DNA from: Rhinopithecus roxellana
Taxonomy: Eukaryota > Chordata > Mammalia > Primates > Cercopithecidae
Length of the DNA: 64,000 bases
Reading direction: 5' to 3'
Assembly: GCF_007565055.1 (NCBI RefSeq)
Contig: NC_044560.1
Span: forward strand, 45,924,530-45,988,529
Positions 33,475 to 44,755 of this stretch are shown piece after piece. A program made the position numbers and the translations under genes. Position 1 is the first letter of the stretch. Each line of letters begins with the position of its first letter. A model generated the notes under the pieces. The model was given only the letters and a program-made list of their open reading frames with translations, did no database searches and was not told where the DNA came from.

Positions 33475-33700
33475 TGGGATGTATAGCAGAAAGAACTAAG
33501 CCTTACGTTCAAATCTTAGCTCCACCAGCTTGGGGCTGGAATGACCTCGGACCAGTCATTTAAGCTTCTCGAGCCTGGGCCTCCTCACCTCTAACATTAA
33601 GTTGGGCTGCTGTAAGGATTAAATGAAATAAGGCATTAAAAAATGGTCACAATGTCTGGCACAGTTCCTGGCACTCCATAAGTGTTCTCTTCCTTTTTCC
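33475..33700 (+). mobile_element. MIR SINE, plus strand, near full length
   Basis: 'AGCAGAAAGAACTAAGCC', 'TGACCTCGGACCAGTCATTT', 'GTAAGGATTAAATGAAATAA' and 'GTCTGGCACAGTTCCTGGCA' run from tRNA head to tail. Confidence 0.85.
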
Positions 33701-34194
33701 CTGTTTGCCATCCCTAAACAAAATTGAGACATGAGTGAGTCTGTGTTCAGTAAGATTTCCTCAGAACATCCACAAAGGGGCCTTACCTTGAAACAATCAA
33801 AGACCAGTTTATTTTAAAGGAATTAGAGACATCTGCGGTTTAAAAGGTAGAAGGCAATGCATCCCACTAAGGAATGGACTCCTCATCAGTGGGGACAGAT
33901 GGCCTTCCAGGGTCCCTCAAATTCATGCCATGTGGGAACCTGCCAGTGGCCTCCATGGGTTCTTCTCAGAGAGGCTGTCCTGCCTGCACACTCTTTGTGG
34001 ATAGTTGACTATTCCTCCCTTGAGGGCAGGCTCTCACCCAATGACCACTACACCCCAGTCTTGCACTAGCAGTGTCATTAAAATCCACAATTTCCTATTA
34101 AGCTCTAGCTCCATGGCCACCAATTCCATAAGCATCAGAAAAACTTTGATGGAAGTCTAGATACTGTCTCCGAAATCCCGCTCATTGACTCACT
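33701..34194. other. Single-copy segment, nothing recognised
   Basis: No repeat or coding feature recognised. Confidence 0.45.
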
Positions 34195-34300
34195 CTCTGC
34201 TTCATTTACTTGAACATTTATTGAGCACACGCTATGTGCCAACAGCTGTGCTGGGTTCTGGGGATCTGAAATCTCAGCGTTCAGGACGGTGCTAGTCTAA
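34195..34300 (-). mobile_element. L2 LINE 3' end, minus strand
   Basis: 'AACATTTATTGAGCACACGC', 'TATGTGCCAACAGCTGTGCT' and 'GGGTTCTGGGGATCTG' are the RC L2 terminus. Confidence 0.85.
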
Positions 34301-34554
34301 AGTCGGTTTTCCCTAAGTGTTGTGTGTGTATCTCTGGTGGTGGTGAGATGGTTAGAGACAGCACAGCTATCAGTTTTTTAATTTAAGTAGCTAAGTATTT
34401 CTTTTAATATGTATTAGAAAAAAATATAACTAATTCTTCATGCTCATAATTGCTGGAATATTATTCTTTAGGGCTATGCAAACAAAGAATGAGCTGAATC
34501 AGAGAAAGTGATGAAAGAAAATAACATATAGAGGATGCATGAATATGGAGAAAT
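34301..34554. other. Single-copy segment
   Basis: AT-rich; nothing recognised. Confidence 0.4.
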
Positions 34555-34838
34555 TGTATGAGAAATGCTAGTGTAAAGTGAGAGATACGTGAACATCCAG
34601 AACACAAAGTGGTACAAGCTGGGCCATGGACCATACTCAGGGCATTTATTAGCTGTGAGCCTTTTGACAAGTTGACTAGTTGCCTTGAGTCTGAAATGGG
34701 AATAATCATATCTCCCTCCTAAAGATTTTTCGGTGTGAGCATTACATGTGTATGAGAAATGCTAGTGCAAAGTGAGAGATACATGAACATCCAGAACACA
34801 AAGTGGTACAAGCTGGGCCATGGACTGTACTCAGGGCA
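34555..34838 (+). repeat. 90-bp direct duplication, copies 194 bases apart
   Basis: Copy A 34555-34644 and copy B 34749-34838 both start TGTATGAGAAATGCTAG and end ACTCAGGGCA. I count four differences in 90 positions, all transitions. The DNA between them (34650-34748) looks like MIR plus-strand text. Confidence 0.93.
34650..34748 (+). mobile_element. MIR fragment, plus strand, between the duplicated copies
   Basis: 'GAGCCTTTTGACAAGTTGAC', 'GAGTCTGAAATGGGAATAAT' and 'GGTGTGAGCATTACATG' keep MIR order. Confidence 0.65.
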
Positions 34839-34924
34839 AACAAGCCCAGATAATGACATTGCAACTAAAAGTTATTAGGGTTATGTAGCACATAGTAAGT
34901 GTGCAATGAATGTCAGGGATCATT

Positions 34925-35085
34925 CTTCTTAATATTAGGTACTTACTTATTCCATTGCATGCTATTGCCTCCAGAGTGAATTATCTCATTTGACTTTGGT
35001 ACAGTGCAATGCCTGGCACAGAAAAAGGTACAACAAATATTTGTTGATTTGTTGAATGAATAAGTGAATGAATAAGCAAATACAT
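34925..35085 (+). mobile_element. L2 LINE 3' end, plus strand
   Basis: 'CAGTGCAATGCCTGGCACAG' and 'AAATATTTGTTGATTTGTTG', then GAATGAATAA repeats, are the L2 terminus. Confidence 0.85.
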
Positions 35086-35224
35086 GTCTATTTATACACC
35101 GAATTAACTGGATAATACAAATACTCCCCTTTTCTTTGTAATGTTTGAGAATGCAATCTAAAAAAATCAAAAACAGATGTATTTAAAAGCTTGTTATTGT
35201 AATAACCTCTGCAGATGATTTCAA

Positions 35225-35600
35225 AGGTTGTCAAATTTTTCAAAGAACTTAAAACCCTCTAGGGCAAAAACCACAGGAACATTAAAAAGATCAGTGGCTG
35301 CCACAGGGGTGGCAGGGTGGTTGAGGGAAGGGATAAATAGGAAGGATGTAATGGCAGACACAGGACATTGTACATTTGTCAAAACCAATAGAACTGTACA
35401 ATACAGAGAGTGACCTCTAATGTAAGCTATAGACTTTAGTTAATAATAATGTATTAGTATTGGTTCACCAATTGTAACAAATATACTACACTAATGGAAG
35501 AAGTTAATAATAAAAGAAACTGTGGGAGCAGAGTATGTGAATGCTGTACTTCTTGTGCAATTTTTCTCTAAACCTAAAATTGCTCTAAAAACACAAAACC
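35225..35600 (+). mobile_element. L1M (MB-like) 3' UTR, plus strand
   Basis: 'GATCAGTGGCTGCCACAGG', 'TATAGACTTTAGTTAATAAT', 'CACCAATTGTAACAAATATA' and 'CTAAAATTGCTCTAAAAAC' are in L1MB 3' UTR order. Confidence 0.85.
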
Positions 35601-36294
35601 AAACAAGCAAGCAAACTCTCTAGGGACTAAAAGAGATGATACAGGAAGACAATACTTAGACTACTCTGAGGCTCAGAGAGGAATCCCAGGCTGGCTCAGA
35701 AATGAAAGAGGAGAGTTTGTTGCCACTGTGGTCTGTAACAGAAGCTTGCACATGAAATAAGAGAGGCCACAAAAAGATGTGTGCCTATGCCTGACAGATT
35801 CACCAAGAATGCTTGTGCTTAATGTATTGGAGAAATTTTTCAAGGACAAGCCGCCCTCATGTGAAGATTACATTTGCCACTATGCCAAGGTCAGCAAGAC
35901 CTAGTGATGGAGCCTTTCCTATAGGTGTAGGCAGAGATGGACCGCTTGGAATGGGTGGCTCCAAGTGTTCAGGGGCTTTAATCTGAGCAAGTTCCCTCTC
36001 CCTGTACCAGAAGTCTCCCTGCTTTTGCAATGGAGGCTCCCTGAAGGTAGGAAGTAGACTGCCTTCCTACCAGGATGTTAGAAGCCCTCAGTTGGGTTGG
36101 ATTACCATGCATTATCAAGCAGCCAGGGCTGGCACTATACACCTACAATGCTGGTCATTCCTACCTCATCTGCACCCTCAATTCAGTCTTCTGTCTCCTC
36201 TTCTCTGGGATATTCCTCTTGTCTGTTATGTATACACAACACTGCTATTTCCCTTTCTGGTCTTATTCATTCATACATTCATCCTTTATTTCTT
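35601..36294. other. Single-copy segment, nothing recognised
   Basis: No repeat family identified with confidence. Three overlapping open frames (77-137 codons, 36075-36510) run partly into the antisense L1M and are not gene-like. Confidence 0.45.
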
Positions 36295-36535
36295 ATTCTT
36301 CTTTTTAATGAAGGTATCCCTGCATATAGTGAAATGCATATCTCTTCATTGCACAGTGTGGTCAGTTCTAACAACGTCATCCACTTATATAACCCACATT
36401 CCTTTGAAGATTTCCATCACCCCAGAAAGTTCCCCTCTGTCCCTTCCCCAATCAATCCCCCTTCTACCCTAGAAACAACCACAATCCTGATTTCTCTCAC
36501 CATACATTAGTTTTGCCTTCTCAACTCTGTATGCC
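36295..36535 (-). mobile_element. Old L1M fragment, minus strand
   Basis: 'TGCACAGTGTGGTCAGTTCT', 'TTTCCATCACCCCAGAAAGT' and 'CCTAGAAACAACCACAATCC' match the antisense L1M text 'TTCATCACCCCAAAAAG...GCAACCACTAATC'. Confidence 0.65.
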
Positions 36536-36539
36536 CACC

Positions 36540-36775
36540 AGGAAAACTTCTTATTAATCCTTCAAAACCCAGCCAGATATTACCACCAGAATTTATTACT
36601 TCCCTCCCTGGGCTCCCTCAGCAATTTGAGTATTTTTCTTATGTGTCTCTCTCCCCCATTAGACAGTGCACTTGTGAGGAATCATTATCACCATATCTTA
36701 TTCATCTTTCATAACTAGTGCCTAAAATACAGGAGATATACAATGCATGTTCTTTGAATGAATGGTGAAAAATAT
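36540..36775 (+). mobile_element. L2 LINE 3' portion, plus strand
   Basis: 'TCCTTCAAAACCCAGCCAGA', 'TTACTTCCCTCCCTGGGC' and 'GTTCTTTGAATGAATGG' follow L2 order. Confidence 0.7.
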
Positions 36776-37156
36776 CTTCCAGAAGAATATCTTTCTTTGT
36801 CTTTGTCTTTTTTAAATTCCTAATTCACACAGGGTTTGTTTTTTTGTTTTGTTCCTGCATTTTTAAAAATTGTAAAACCAATATAAGCTTACACAGAAGG
36901 GTATAAAGTCAACAATAGAAGTCTCACTCCATAGATTAATTGCTATCTGTAGTTCCTGTACATCCTTTCAGAGACATCTATGCATTTGCTTTTACACACT
37001 CTACATATCTTCTTGAAATTTGCTTTTTTACATAGAAATATGAAACCACAATAATAAAATAATACTTAAAACTAACACATAGCATCTACTATGTGCCAGC
37101 TAGTCTGAGCATTTTATATACATACATTAACTTATTTTTTTCTCATAATAGTCCTT

Positions 37157-37821
37157 TAGGCCAAGCATGGTGGCTTATACCTGTAATCTCAGCACTTTGG
37201 GAGGCTGAGGCCAGAGGGTTGCTTGACCCCAGGAGTTGAAACCCGGCCCAGGCATTATAGTAAGACCTTATGTCTACAGGGGGAAAAAAAAAAAATTGCC
37301 AGACATGGTTGTTGTATTAGTCTGTTTTCACACTGCTATAAAAACATACCCAACACTGTGTAATTTATAAAGAGGTTTAATTGACTCACAGTTCCACATG
37401 GCTGGGGAGGCCTCCAGAAACTAACAATCATGGCAGAAAGGGAGGCAGGCACATCTTACATAGTGGCAGGTGAGAGACAGCCAGCAAGAGCAGGGAAAAC
37501 TGCCTCATAAAACCATCAGATCTCATGAGAACTCACTCACTATCACGAGAACAGCATGGGGAAAACACCCCCATGATCCAGTAACCTCCCACCTGGCCCC
37601 TCCCGCGACACATGGGGATTATGGGAATTACAATTTGAAAGGAAATTTGGGTGGGGACACAGAGCCAAACCATACCAGTTGTGTATGCTTATAGTCCCAG
37701 CTACTTGGCAAGCCGAGGTGAGAGGACTGCTTAAGCCCAGGAGTTTAAGACTGCGATGAGCCTTCATCATGCCACTGCACCCCAGCCTGGGCAACAGGTG
37801 AGACCCTGTCCCAAAAAAAAG
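37157..37821 (+). mobile_element. Old AluJ-like, plus strand, split by an LTR
   Basis: The left arm (37157-37312) runs from 'GGCCAAGCATGGTGGCTTAT' to the central linker and 'CAGACATGGTTGT'. The right arm (37683-37821) resumes at 'GTATGCTTATAGTCCCAGC' and ends 'GAGACCCTGTCCC' plus A-tail. Confidence 0.93.
37313..37677 (-). mobile_element. Solo MST/THE1-type MaLR LTR, minus strand
   Basis: The LTR runs 'TGTATTAGTCTGTTTTCACA' to 'GAGCCAAACCATACCA', the RC of a 'TGGTATGGTTTGGC...' LTR. A perfect 5-bp target duplication, GTTGT, sits at 37308-37312 and 37678-37682. No internal retroviral region remains, so it is a solo LTR left by recombination. Confidence 0.95.
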
Positions 37822-38670
37822 TAGTCTTTTGAGGTAGGTACTTTATTATAAATTTTGATGTTTATCATTTATCTTTATATTTTATTATTATTTACTATTA
37901 AAGTTTGTCATTTTACATATGAAGTAACTGAGATACAGATTAAGTAATTCACTTGAGATCACATATTGTAGAAATTATTTTATATTTCTACATATATATC
38001 TACCTTATTCTTTTTAATAGCTACATACTATTCCATTGAATGGCTGTAACATGATTTATCTAACCAGCCCCTTCTCATGGACATTTAAGTATTTACAGTT
38101 TTTAGTAAGTAAAAATTAGACTGCAATAAATGCCTTTATACTTACAGTGTTACTTTCTTGCTGAAATACATTCATCTTGGCACGGAACTAGGTCCAAGAT
38201 GTACACACTTTACATCTTAATAGTTATTGCTAAATTTCCGTCTGAAGTGATCACACCAAATCATATACATACACTTGGCATGGGAGTGCCTGTTTCCCTG
38301 TGCACTCTCTCTCTCTAATTCTAGTATTATTAAACTTTAAAAATTATATCTCTTTGATAAGTATGGTATATCCTTGTTTTGACCTGCATTTTATAAAACA
38401 GGTGTGAGACTGAGTATCTTTTCCATATGTTCAGGACCATTTAGAATTTTTTTTCCTATACTGTTCATGCTTTTCTTTCTCTCCTTCTTTCTATTGGGTT
38501 AGCCTTCTTCTTGATTTGTGAAGGCTCTTTGTATATTGAACCACTAGCATTTTGTCATATATAATGCAAATACTCCTCCCATTATCATTAATTGTAATAT
38601 TTTTTATAATACAAAGTTCTTAATCAATTTGTCAGCCTTTTCTTTAAAGGCTTTTGAACTTGGCTCCATC

Positions 38671-39590
38671 ATCCTTTCCTCTTTAGCCAGAGAACTTCTG
38701 ACATTGACACCACATAACTTTCACAGTGAGTCTATGTTGTAACTAAAACCAGCAACCAAGGGAAATTAATCATTTGGAAACAAGGCCACAGGGCTTCAAT
38801 GGATGCTTCATAAGGTGATAACCGTTTGCCGGATGTGATACCGGTTCAGTGGGTGTTTCACATTGATAGATAAATCCCTTTCCCTAGCAGATGGTGTCAG
38901 AGTGGAAATTTTTGTAGTATGGGACAAGTTAAGGGAGTACATAAATAACATTGCATTTGATTCCCAACTTCTTGTGAGTTACAACATGTGGATGGTTTAA
39001 GCAGGTGCAGCCATGTTAATACGCTGGCAGAGAATGATTGATATTACCAGTGTCAACTCCAGGCAGCAAGCAGGATGAATAAAAACATTTCATCAGGGCA
39101 CTGAGGGACAATCAAGATCCCCAGGCCCTCCAAAAGGTTTTCACTGAACCAAACTCCAGGCATCTTGACGTAGAAGACCTACTCCCACACTTTGTGGAGG
39201 GGGCGGTGCACCAGGGAGTTAAATAATGGATAAGAGCCTTCATTTTTCAACTCTCGTCAAAATAATCCCCACACAGTTTTATATAGTACTTTGTTCCACC
39301 TAAAGGACAAAGGTAAAGGTTGTAGAGAAGTTTTCTGGGACTTGCACGTGTGATTCAAAAGTGTCTCCTCTGGGATGTATTTTCCGACTGGTTCAAGGTG
39401 GGCCCTGACTTCTATTCCGTTGTTCAGGATTTTTAAAACACTCTCTCCACCTCTCAGGAGATGGATGGTGTACAAAGGAAGGAGACAATGAAACCTTATC
39501 CATTTCCTGCTTGTCTTGCTTGTATAGCAAGCTTGTTCCCCTCCTTTCTTTCTTAGTTCCCTTCTAGAAGATGAAAGAATGAATTAAAAA
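38671..39590. other. Single-copy segment, nothing recognised
   Basis: No repeat families identified. No coding or RNA gene signal. Confidence 0.5.
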
Positions 39591-39788
<198 letters not shown>

Positions 39789-40203
39789 TGCTGTTATAAC
39801 CTTTATCAGCAAGAATCATTAGTAAAGATTAGGAAGCCGGTTTTCCCCTCCCCGTTACTGGAAACACAGCAGTAGAAGTAAAACACGGTTTTTGGAAGAG
39901 AAGCAGTGGAAAGACCTTTAGAGAGAGGCTATTTACCTCCTCCAGGCCCAGATACGTCAACTATTTAACCTACTTTAACAAAATGAGGGGTTTTTTTTTT
40001 TACAAAATGGTGACATATCATGTAATGCTGAAGTCAAATAGTACCACATCTTACCACTTTTCAGTAAGAAAGGGACATTTCAAAGCGTGTAAGCTCAATA
40101 TAGCAATGACTCAAGTGAAACTGGATATTTTTGTAAGTCACAAAACTAAGGATTTTTGTGAATAGTGCTACTTAGGTAGAAAAGAGAACATACAAGAGTT
40201 TGA
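39789..40203. other. Single-copy segment, nothing recognised
   Basis: No feature recognised beyond the 12-base target flank of the following Alu. Confidence 0.45.
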
Positions 40204-40510
40204 TTTTTTTTTTTTTTTTTTTTTTCCCAAGGCGGAGTTTCGCTCTTGTTGCCCAGGCTGGAGTGCAATGATGCGATCTCGGCTCACCGCAACCTCCTCC
40301 TCCCCAGTTCAAGCGATTCTCCTGCCTCAGCCTCCCCAGTAGCTGGGATTACAGGCATGCCCCACCACGCCGGGCTAATTTTGTATTTTAAGTAGAGATG
40401 GGGTTTCTCCATTTTGGTCAGACTGGTTTCAAACTTCTGACCTCAAGTGATCCGCCCGCCTCGGCCTCCCAAAGTGCTGGGATTACAGACATGAGCCACC
40501 GCGTCCGGCC
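40204..40510 (-). mobile_element. Alu, minus strand
   Basis: T-run of about 23 then an RC Alu ending 'CCACCGCGTCCGGCC'. Target duplication AAGAGTTTGATT (40194-40205) and AAGAGTTCGATT (40513-40524), one mismatch. Confidence 0.97.
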
Positions 40511-40659
40511 TTAAGAGTTCGATTTCTTTAAAAAAATACAACTTCACAAACAATAACCTTTAAACTAAATCTTTCTCTCGTTCAACAAATAGAGACATTT
40601 GACCCATAAACACCAGACTCATTTGCCAAATATTCCTATCTGATGATATTAAGCTTAAA

Positions 40660-41100
40660 AATAAAAACATATCACATCTAACTTAAAGAGTAATCATATA
40701 ATTAATAGGTGAAAAACAGAGAGAAAGATTGCTGGAGATTAAGATTAAGCCCTGCAGAAGCGAATGTTCTAACTAGAAATTGGTTTAATTAATAGCACAT
40801 TTTACATAATGATTACAGTGTAATTGCGCTGACTAGCAGAGTGTCATTAAATATATCCGTGCTCCTTTACAACACCCTAAGGCTAAAAATAATGAGTTAC
40901 ATTGAAAATCACTGTGCAACAGGTTCATAAATAACATTTAAGCCTATACAAGGCGAATACTTATAAATAATAAATATTTGCCTTTTGTAATTGAAGAAAA
41001 AATGACAGCCTTCTTTTTCTACTACCTTGTAGATTGCCATGTTATAATGCTGAAAAGATTTTTCCCCTTGCTTTCTCTAGAAGGTGTTGAATAATTTATT
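40660..41100. promoter_or_regulatory. Repeat-free AT-rich block, candidate enhancer-like conserved element
   Basis: Contains a perfect MEF2-type site CTAAAAATAA (40883-40892), a TTAATTAA homeodomain palindrome (40785-40792), 'GATTACAGTGTAATTGCG' and 'ACTTATAAATAATAAATATT'. The motif density and absence of repeat relics suggest ancient constrained non-coding DNA. Inference only. Confidence 0.35.
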
Positions 41101-41398
41101 CAAATGCTAATATTCCACATAGTCTGACTTTGAGGAACAAATATTCCTACATAAAGAATAAATGCCAAGATGCTTATTACTTCTCTTGCTTTACTTTACA
41201 CCATGTATCCCCCCAAAACCACCACAGTCTATCACACCTGTCAAATGAAGTTAGTGGTCACATTTTCTTGCAGAGAAGCAGCATTTTTCTTTATGTAAAA
41301 ATTACCCCTTCTCCCAAAATGTTCATCATGTTCGGGGTTGTTACGGGGCAGCAGCTGCTCCGTGACTTCAGAAAGGAAGTCAACCGTGCCTGAGAACT

Positions 41399-41731
41399 TT
41401 TTTTTTCTTTCTATCTTCCTTTTTCTTTTCTTTTCTTTTTTTTTTTTTGAGATGGAGTCTCGCTCTATTGCCCAGGCTGGAGTGCAGTGGTATGATCTCG
41501 GATCACTACATCCTCCACCTCCTGGGCTAGAGCGATTTTCCTGCCTTAGCCTCCCAAGTAGCTGGGATTACAGGCATGCACCACCATGCCCAGCTAATTT
41601 TTGTATTTTCAGTAGAGAGAGGGTTTCACCACGTTGATCAGGCTGGTCTCGAACTTCTGGCCTCAGGTGACCCATCCCCCCTCGGCCTCCCGGAGTGCTG
41701 GGATTATAGGAGTGAACCACCGCACCCAGTC
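41399..41731 (-). mobile_element. Alu, minus strand
   Basis: T-rich tail with TTTTC units, then an RC Alu. Flanks CCTGAGAACT (41389-41398) and CCTGATAACT (41733-41742) differ by one base. Confidence 0.97.
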
Positions 41732-41742
41732 ACCTGATAACT

Positions 41743-42309
41743 TCTTGATCTCTCACTTTTCTCCTGTGAACCAATGACATCCGATAGCAAAGGATGCTGC
41801 TCCTTTGATCCAGGTAGTTTATACTGGCATAGGCTCAGATCTGCAGAAGGTCAACCTTCACGAACCTCCTCTTCTTCATCTCCTCAGTCCTGAAATGGAG
41901 TCACGTTCCCCCAGGGCCTGAGAGAAAGCAGAAGGCAGAGCTCCCTGGCAAGGCAGCCTCTGGGGAGGCTTCTCGAAAGCTCCAGAGTGGGGCTTTTGGC
42001 CCCTGGCTTCTCTCCAAGGACTGTGGGAAAGAGAGGGTCTCCAAGCTATAAGGAGAATACGATTCTGTGGGGGGTGGTGATCTTAGGCAGGAAGGTGGAC
42101 AGAGACATCCGCAGCTCCCTAGGAAAGGACACAAGGAGAAAAGCCTCCTTTTCTCAGAGTCCAAGCCATGCCCAGCTGCGGGTGAAGCAGGTCAAGCACT
42201 GTCACTCTTGAAAATGCAAAAGCTCCCAGGGCAGGAAGCCCTTGAAGGAGGTGGTCACCGCTTTTGCCTTCCCACTTGGGAGAGCAGGTCTTTTTTTGGT
42301 GGAGGGAGG
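41743..42309. other. Single-copy segment, nothing recognised
   Basis: Moderately GC-rich around 41900-42250. Open frames of 87-112 codons on both strands overlap each other and lack domains. No CpG island. Confidence 0.45.
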
Positions 42310-42520
42310 CATTGTTGCCTAGCGATGAAGAAAGGGCTTTGGCAGTACCCAGAACTCTGTTCCAGTACTGAATCTACCACCCATTGCCTGTGTGATGTTG
42401 GGTAAGTCACTTGACCTCTCTGAGCCTCATTCTTTAATCTGTAAAGAGGCATGACACCAGTCTCTACCCTCTAAGATTGCTGTGAGAAGTGTCACCCAAT
42501 TACTAATGGCTGAATCTGTG
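42310..42520 (+). mobile_element. MIR SINE, plus strand, near full length
   Basis: 'GTGTGATGTTGGGTAAGTCA', 'CTTGACCTCTCTGAGCCTCA' and 'GATTGCTGTGAGAAGTG' are in MIR order. Confidence 0.9.
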
Positions 42521-42764
42521 ATAGTTCTTATTTATCTCATCATTAGAAAGTTTTTTCTCATATTTAGCCAAAATCTTTCTTCTTGTCACTCCCTTCCATG
42601 GACTCTAGTCCCTTCCAGAGTGATGAAGAACCAAGGTTTTTCTATTCACCCCCGCCCACTTGCACATCCAGTGCAACCAAAGGGAATTTTTCACCATCCA
42701 AGTAATACCTCCCCTCCGATTACAACCCATCATGATGAGCCATGATTCTTAGGGAGCCTAAGGC

Positions 42765-43255
42765 TGAGAATCCTTACTCTGTATGATCTGGCCTCTGCCT
42801 GCCTCACCAGCCTCATCTCAGGCTACTCAAACCCTCATGCTCTGTGCTGCAGAGGCCCCAGGCCTCTTTCTGCTCAGGTAGGCAACTCTCCCACTGGCCC
42901 CAGGGCCTTTGCATAATGCCTTTGTTTGAAACTCTCTTCTTGTCTGCTTTTTCTAATTAGCTCTTCAGACCTCAGCTCAAACAAGGCTTCTTCGGGGAAG
43001 TCTTAGACTAACTCCCCAAACTAGATTAGGTTTCTGCCTCTCACAGCTCCCTCTACTGTTTCTTCACAGGTTTTATCATTACTGAAAGTGGTATAGTTTT
43101 GTAATTATGTGATAAATTATTATTTCCATTCATAAACTGCTCATTCTATGAAGGCAAGGAATCATGGCTGCTTGGGGCTAATAGTGGGCTCACCCATTAC
43201 CTGTCATATGGCCCCTGTCAATACTTGGTGTGAATGAATGAAGGATGGGAAGAAC
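42765..43255 (+). mobile_element. Long L2 LINE, plus strand
   Basis: 'GATCTGGCCTCTGCCTGCCT', 'CCAGGGCCTTTGCATAATGC', 'CAGACCTCAGCTCAAACAAG' and 'TTGGTGTGAATGAATGAAGG' run in L2 order over about 490 bases, covering ORF2 tail and 3' UTR. Confidence 0.88.
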
Positions 43256-43499
43256 TAATATCCATTTCCACATAAGAGTCCTGCACATATTCGAAGATAG
43301 TTCTTGTGCTTCTCTGCTTCACAATTTAATTATCACAAGACGAATGATCACAGTGCTCCTGTACTCTCATCATGTTGAGTTGTAGACCCCTCAACAGCCC
43401 TACACTCACACCCAAGGGAGCTCAATAGAGTGAGAGGATTGCCTTTTAGGATCTAGACATTCTCCTTGCACTACTGCACCCAGAGGCTGCATTAGCTCC

Positions 43500-43545
43500 A
43501 AATATACACACGTGTGTGTCTGTGTGTGTATTATGTACACACGTT
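43500..43545 (+). repeat. Short AC/GT-rich run
   Basis: 'ACACACGTGTGTGTCTGTGTGTG' (two parts), a short imperfect (GT)n next to an (AC)n. Confidence 0.8.
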
Positions 43546-43549
43546 GTTC

Positions 43550-43850
43550 TTTTGTTTAAAAGTAATAGACTTATGAAAGCAAATTTGGAAAATAGAGACT
43601 AGAAAAATGTAACAAAAATAAGCCTTAGACAGTCATGCGAAAAAAAAAAAACCCCCACTCTTAACAACTTGCAATAATTCTGTGGGTACCTTTTTGCATG
43701 TGAATAAGTTATTGTAGCATTTAAGGAAGGATTATATAGTGGAAATACCCCTACAGACTTATATGTATCCTGCTTTTTCACCAATATTAAATTATAAAGA
43801 TATTTCTTTATTATCAAGTAAACTTTACAAATATCATTTTACATAGTGCT
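43550..43850 (-). mobile_element. Old L1M fragment, minus strand
   Basis: 'AAAGCAAATTTGGAAAATAG', 'GTACCTTTTTGCATGTGAAT' and 'TATGTATCCTGCTTTTTCAC' match antisense L1ME-like text. Confidence 0.6.
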
Positions 43851-44524
43851 GTATCAGAAACGCTTTCAGATGGTACTTACAATAAGGCTTGGAAGACTAT
43901 TTTCTCACACCCTAAGAAGTCTGAAGGTAGATGGTTGCTGACATTGCTTCAAACAGGTTTTTGCTTATGGCTGCAAAATAATTGCTGTAGCTCCTACCAT
44001 CACATTTATATTCAAGGCAGAAGGGAGAGGAAAAGGATGTGGCATTTCTATCTTTTTTTCAATCAAGAAAAGTCAACTCCTTCCCAGGGCCCTCAGCAGA
44101 CTTCCAGTTATAAATCCATGCCTAGATTCTGTCTATGATCAACACTAGGTACAAGGACATCTGGAAACATGAGTATTTCCTTTTTCCACCCTATAGGGTT
44201 GAAGCAGGCAAGGGAAATTGGGCACCTTTCCCACCTTCTATCAGATTAATTTTACTCCATTTGATTCTCAGCTCTTTAAACAAAAACCTTGGCAACTTGC
44301 TTCCAAAAAGATCCTTTCCTCCTTTTGCCTCCTGGTTTATGAAAATCAACCAGATCACAAAGGGAATTAATAGAAGTGTTTTTGGTTATCATGATGTTTA
44401 TGGGGGTGCCAAGGCTAATGGACATCATCCAATGTGCAGGAAATCTGCACAATAAAGACCTGCCCATCCCTAAATGCCAATAGTGTCCTTGTTGACTTTC
44501 ATTCAGTGACAACTATGGGAACTA
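43851..44524. other. Single-copy segment, nothing recognised
   Basis: No repeat family identified. A 106-codon open frame (44135-44455) lacks a domain. Confidence 0.45.
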
Positions 44525-44534
44525 TTTAATCACA

Positions 44535-44582
44535 AAAAGGAAAGGAAGGAAGGAAGAAAGGAAGGAAAAGTAAGGAAAGAGC
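44535..44582 (+). repeat. Short (GGAA)n tract
   Basis: Interrupted AAGGAAGGAAGG purine run. Confidence 0.85.
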
Positions 44583-44755
44583 ATTGTGTAATTAAATATC
44601 ACAAACAACAGAAGACAGATAATACTTATCAATGATGGGATACAACCCTATGCATACTACTTTCTCCTTCCCAACCCACAATTTATATCGTGTCCTATAT
44701 ACAGACAAGATTATTTAAACTGCCCTTCGAGTGAAGTATTTAAGAAAAGGCATGG

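Larger units (their letters stand above)
37065..37975 (-). mobile_element. MIR, minus strand, inside L1M and split by Alu
   Basis: The first half, 'ATAGCATCTACTATGTGCCA...GAGCATTTTATATACATACA', ends near 37156. The second half, 'GAGGTAGGTACTTTATTATA' and 'CATTTTACATATGAAGTAAC', starts near 37826. The Alu lies between, flanked by TAGTCCTTT / TAGTCTTTT. Confidence 0.75.
36830..38670 (-). mobile_element. Old L1M, minus strand, outermost of a four-level nest
   Basis: The left part (to about 37060) has 'TTTCAGAGACATCTATGC' and 'TTGAAATTTGCTTTTTTAC'. The right part (from about 37985) has 'CTTTTTAATAGCTACATACT', 'CCATATGTTCAGGACCATTT' and 'TCTATTGGGTTAGCC'. Together they give one antisense L1M. A MIR carrying an Alu and an LTR interrupts it. 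Confidence 0.75.
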
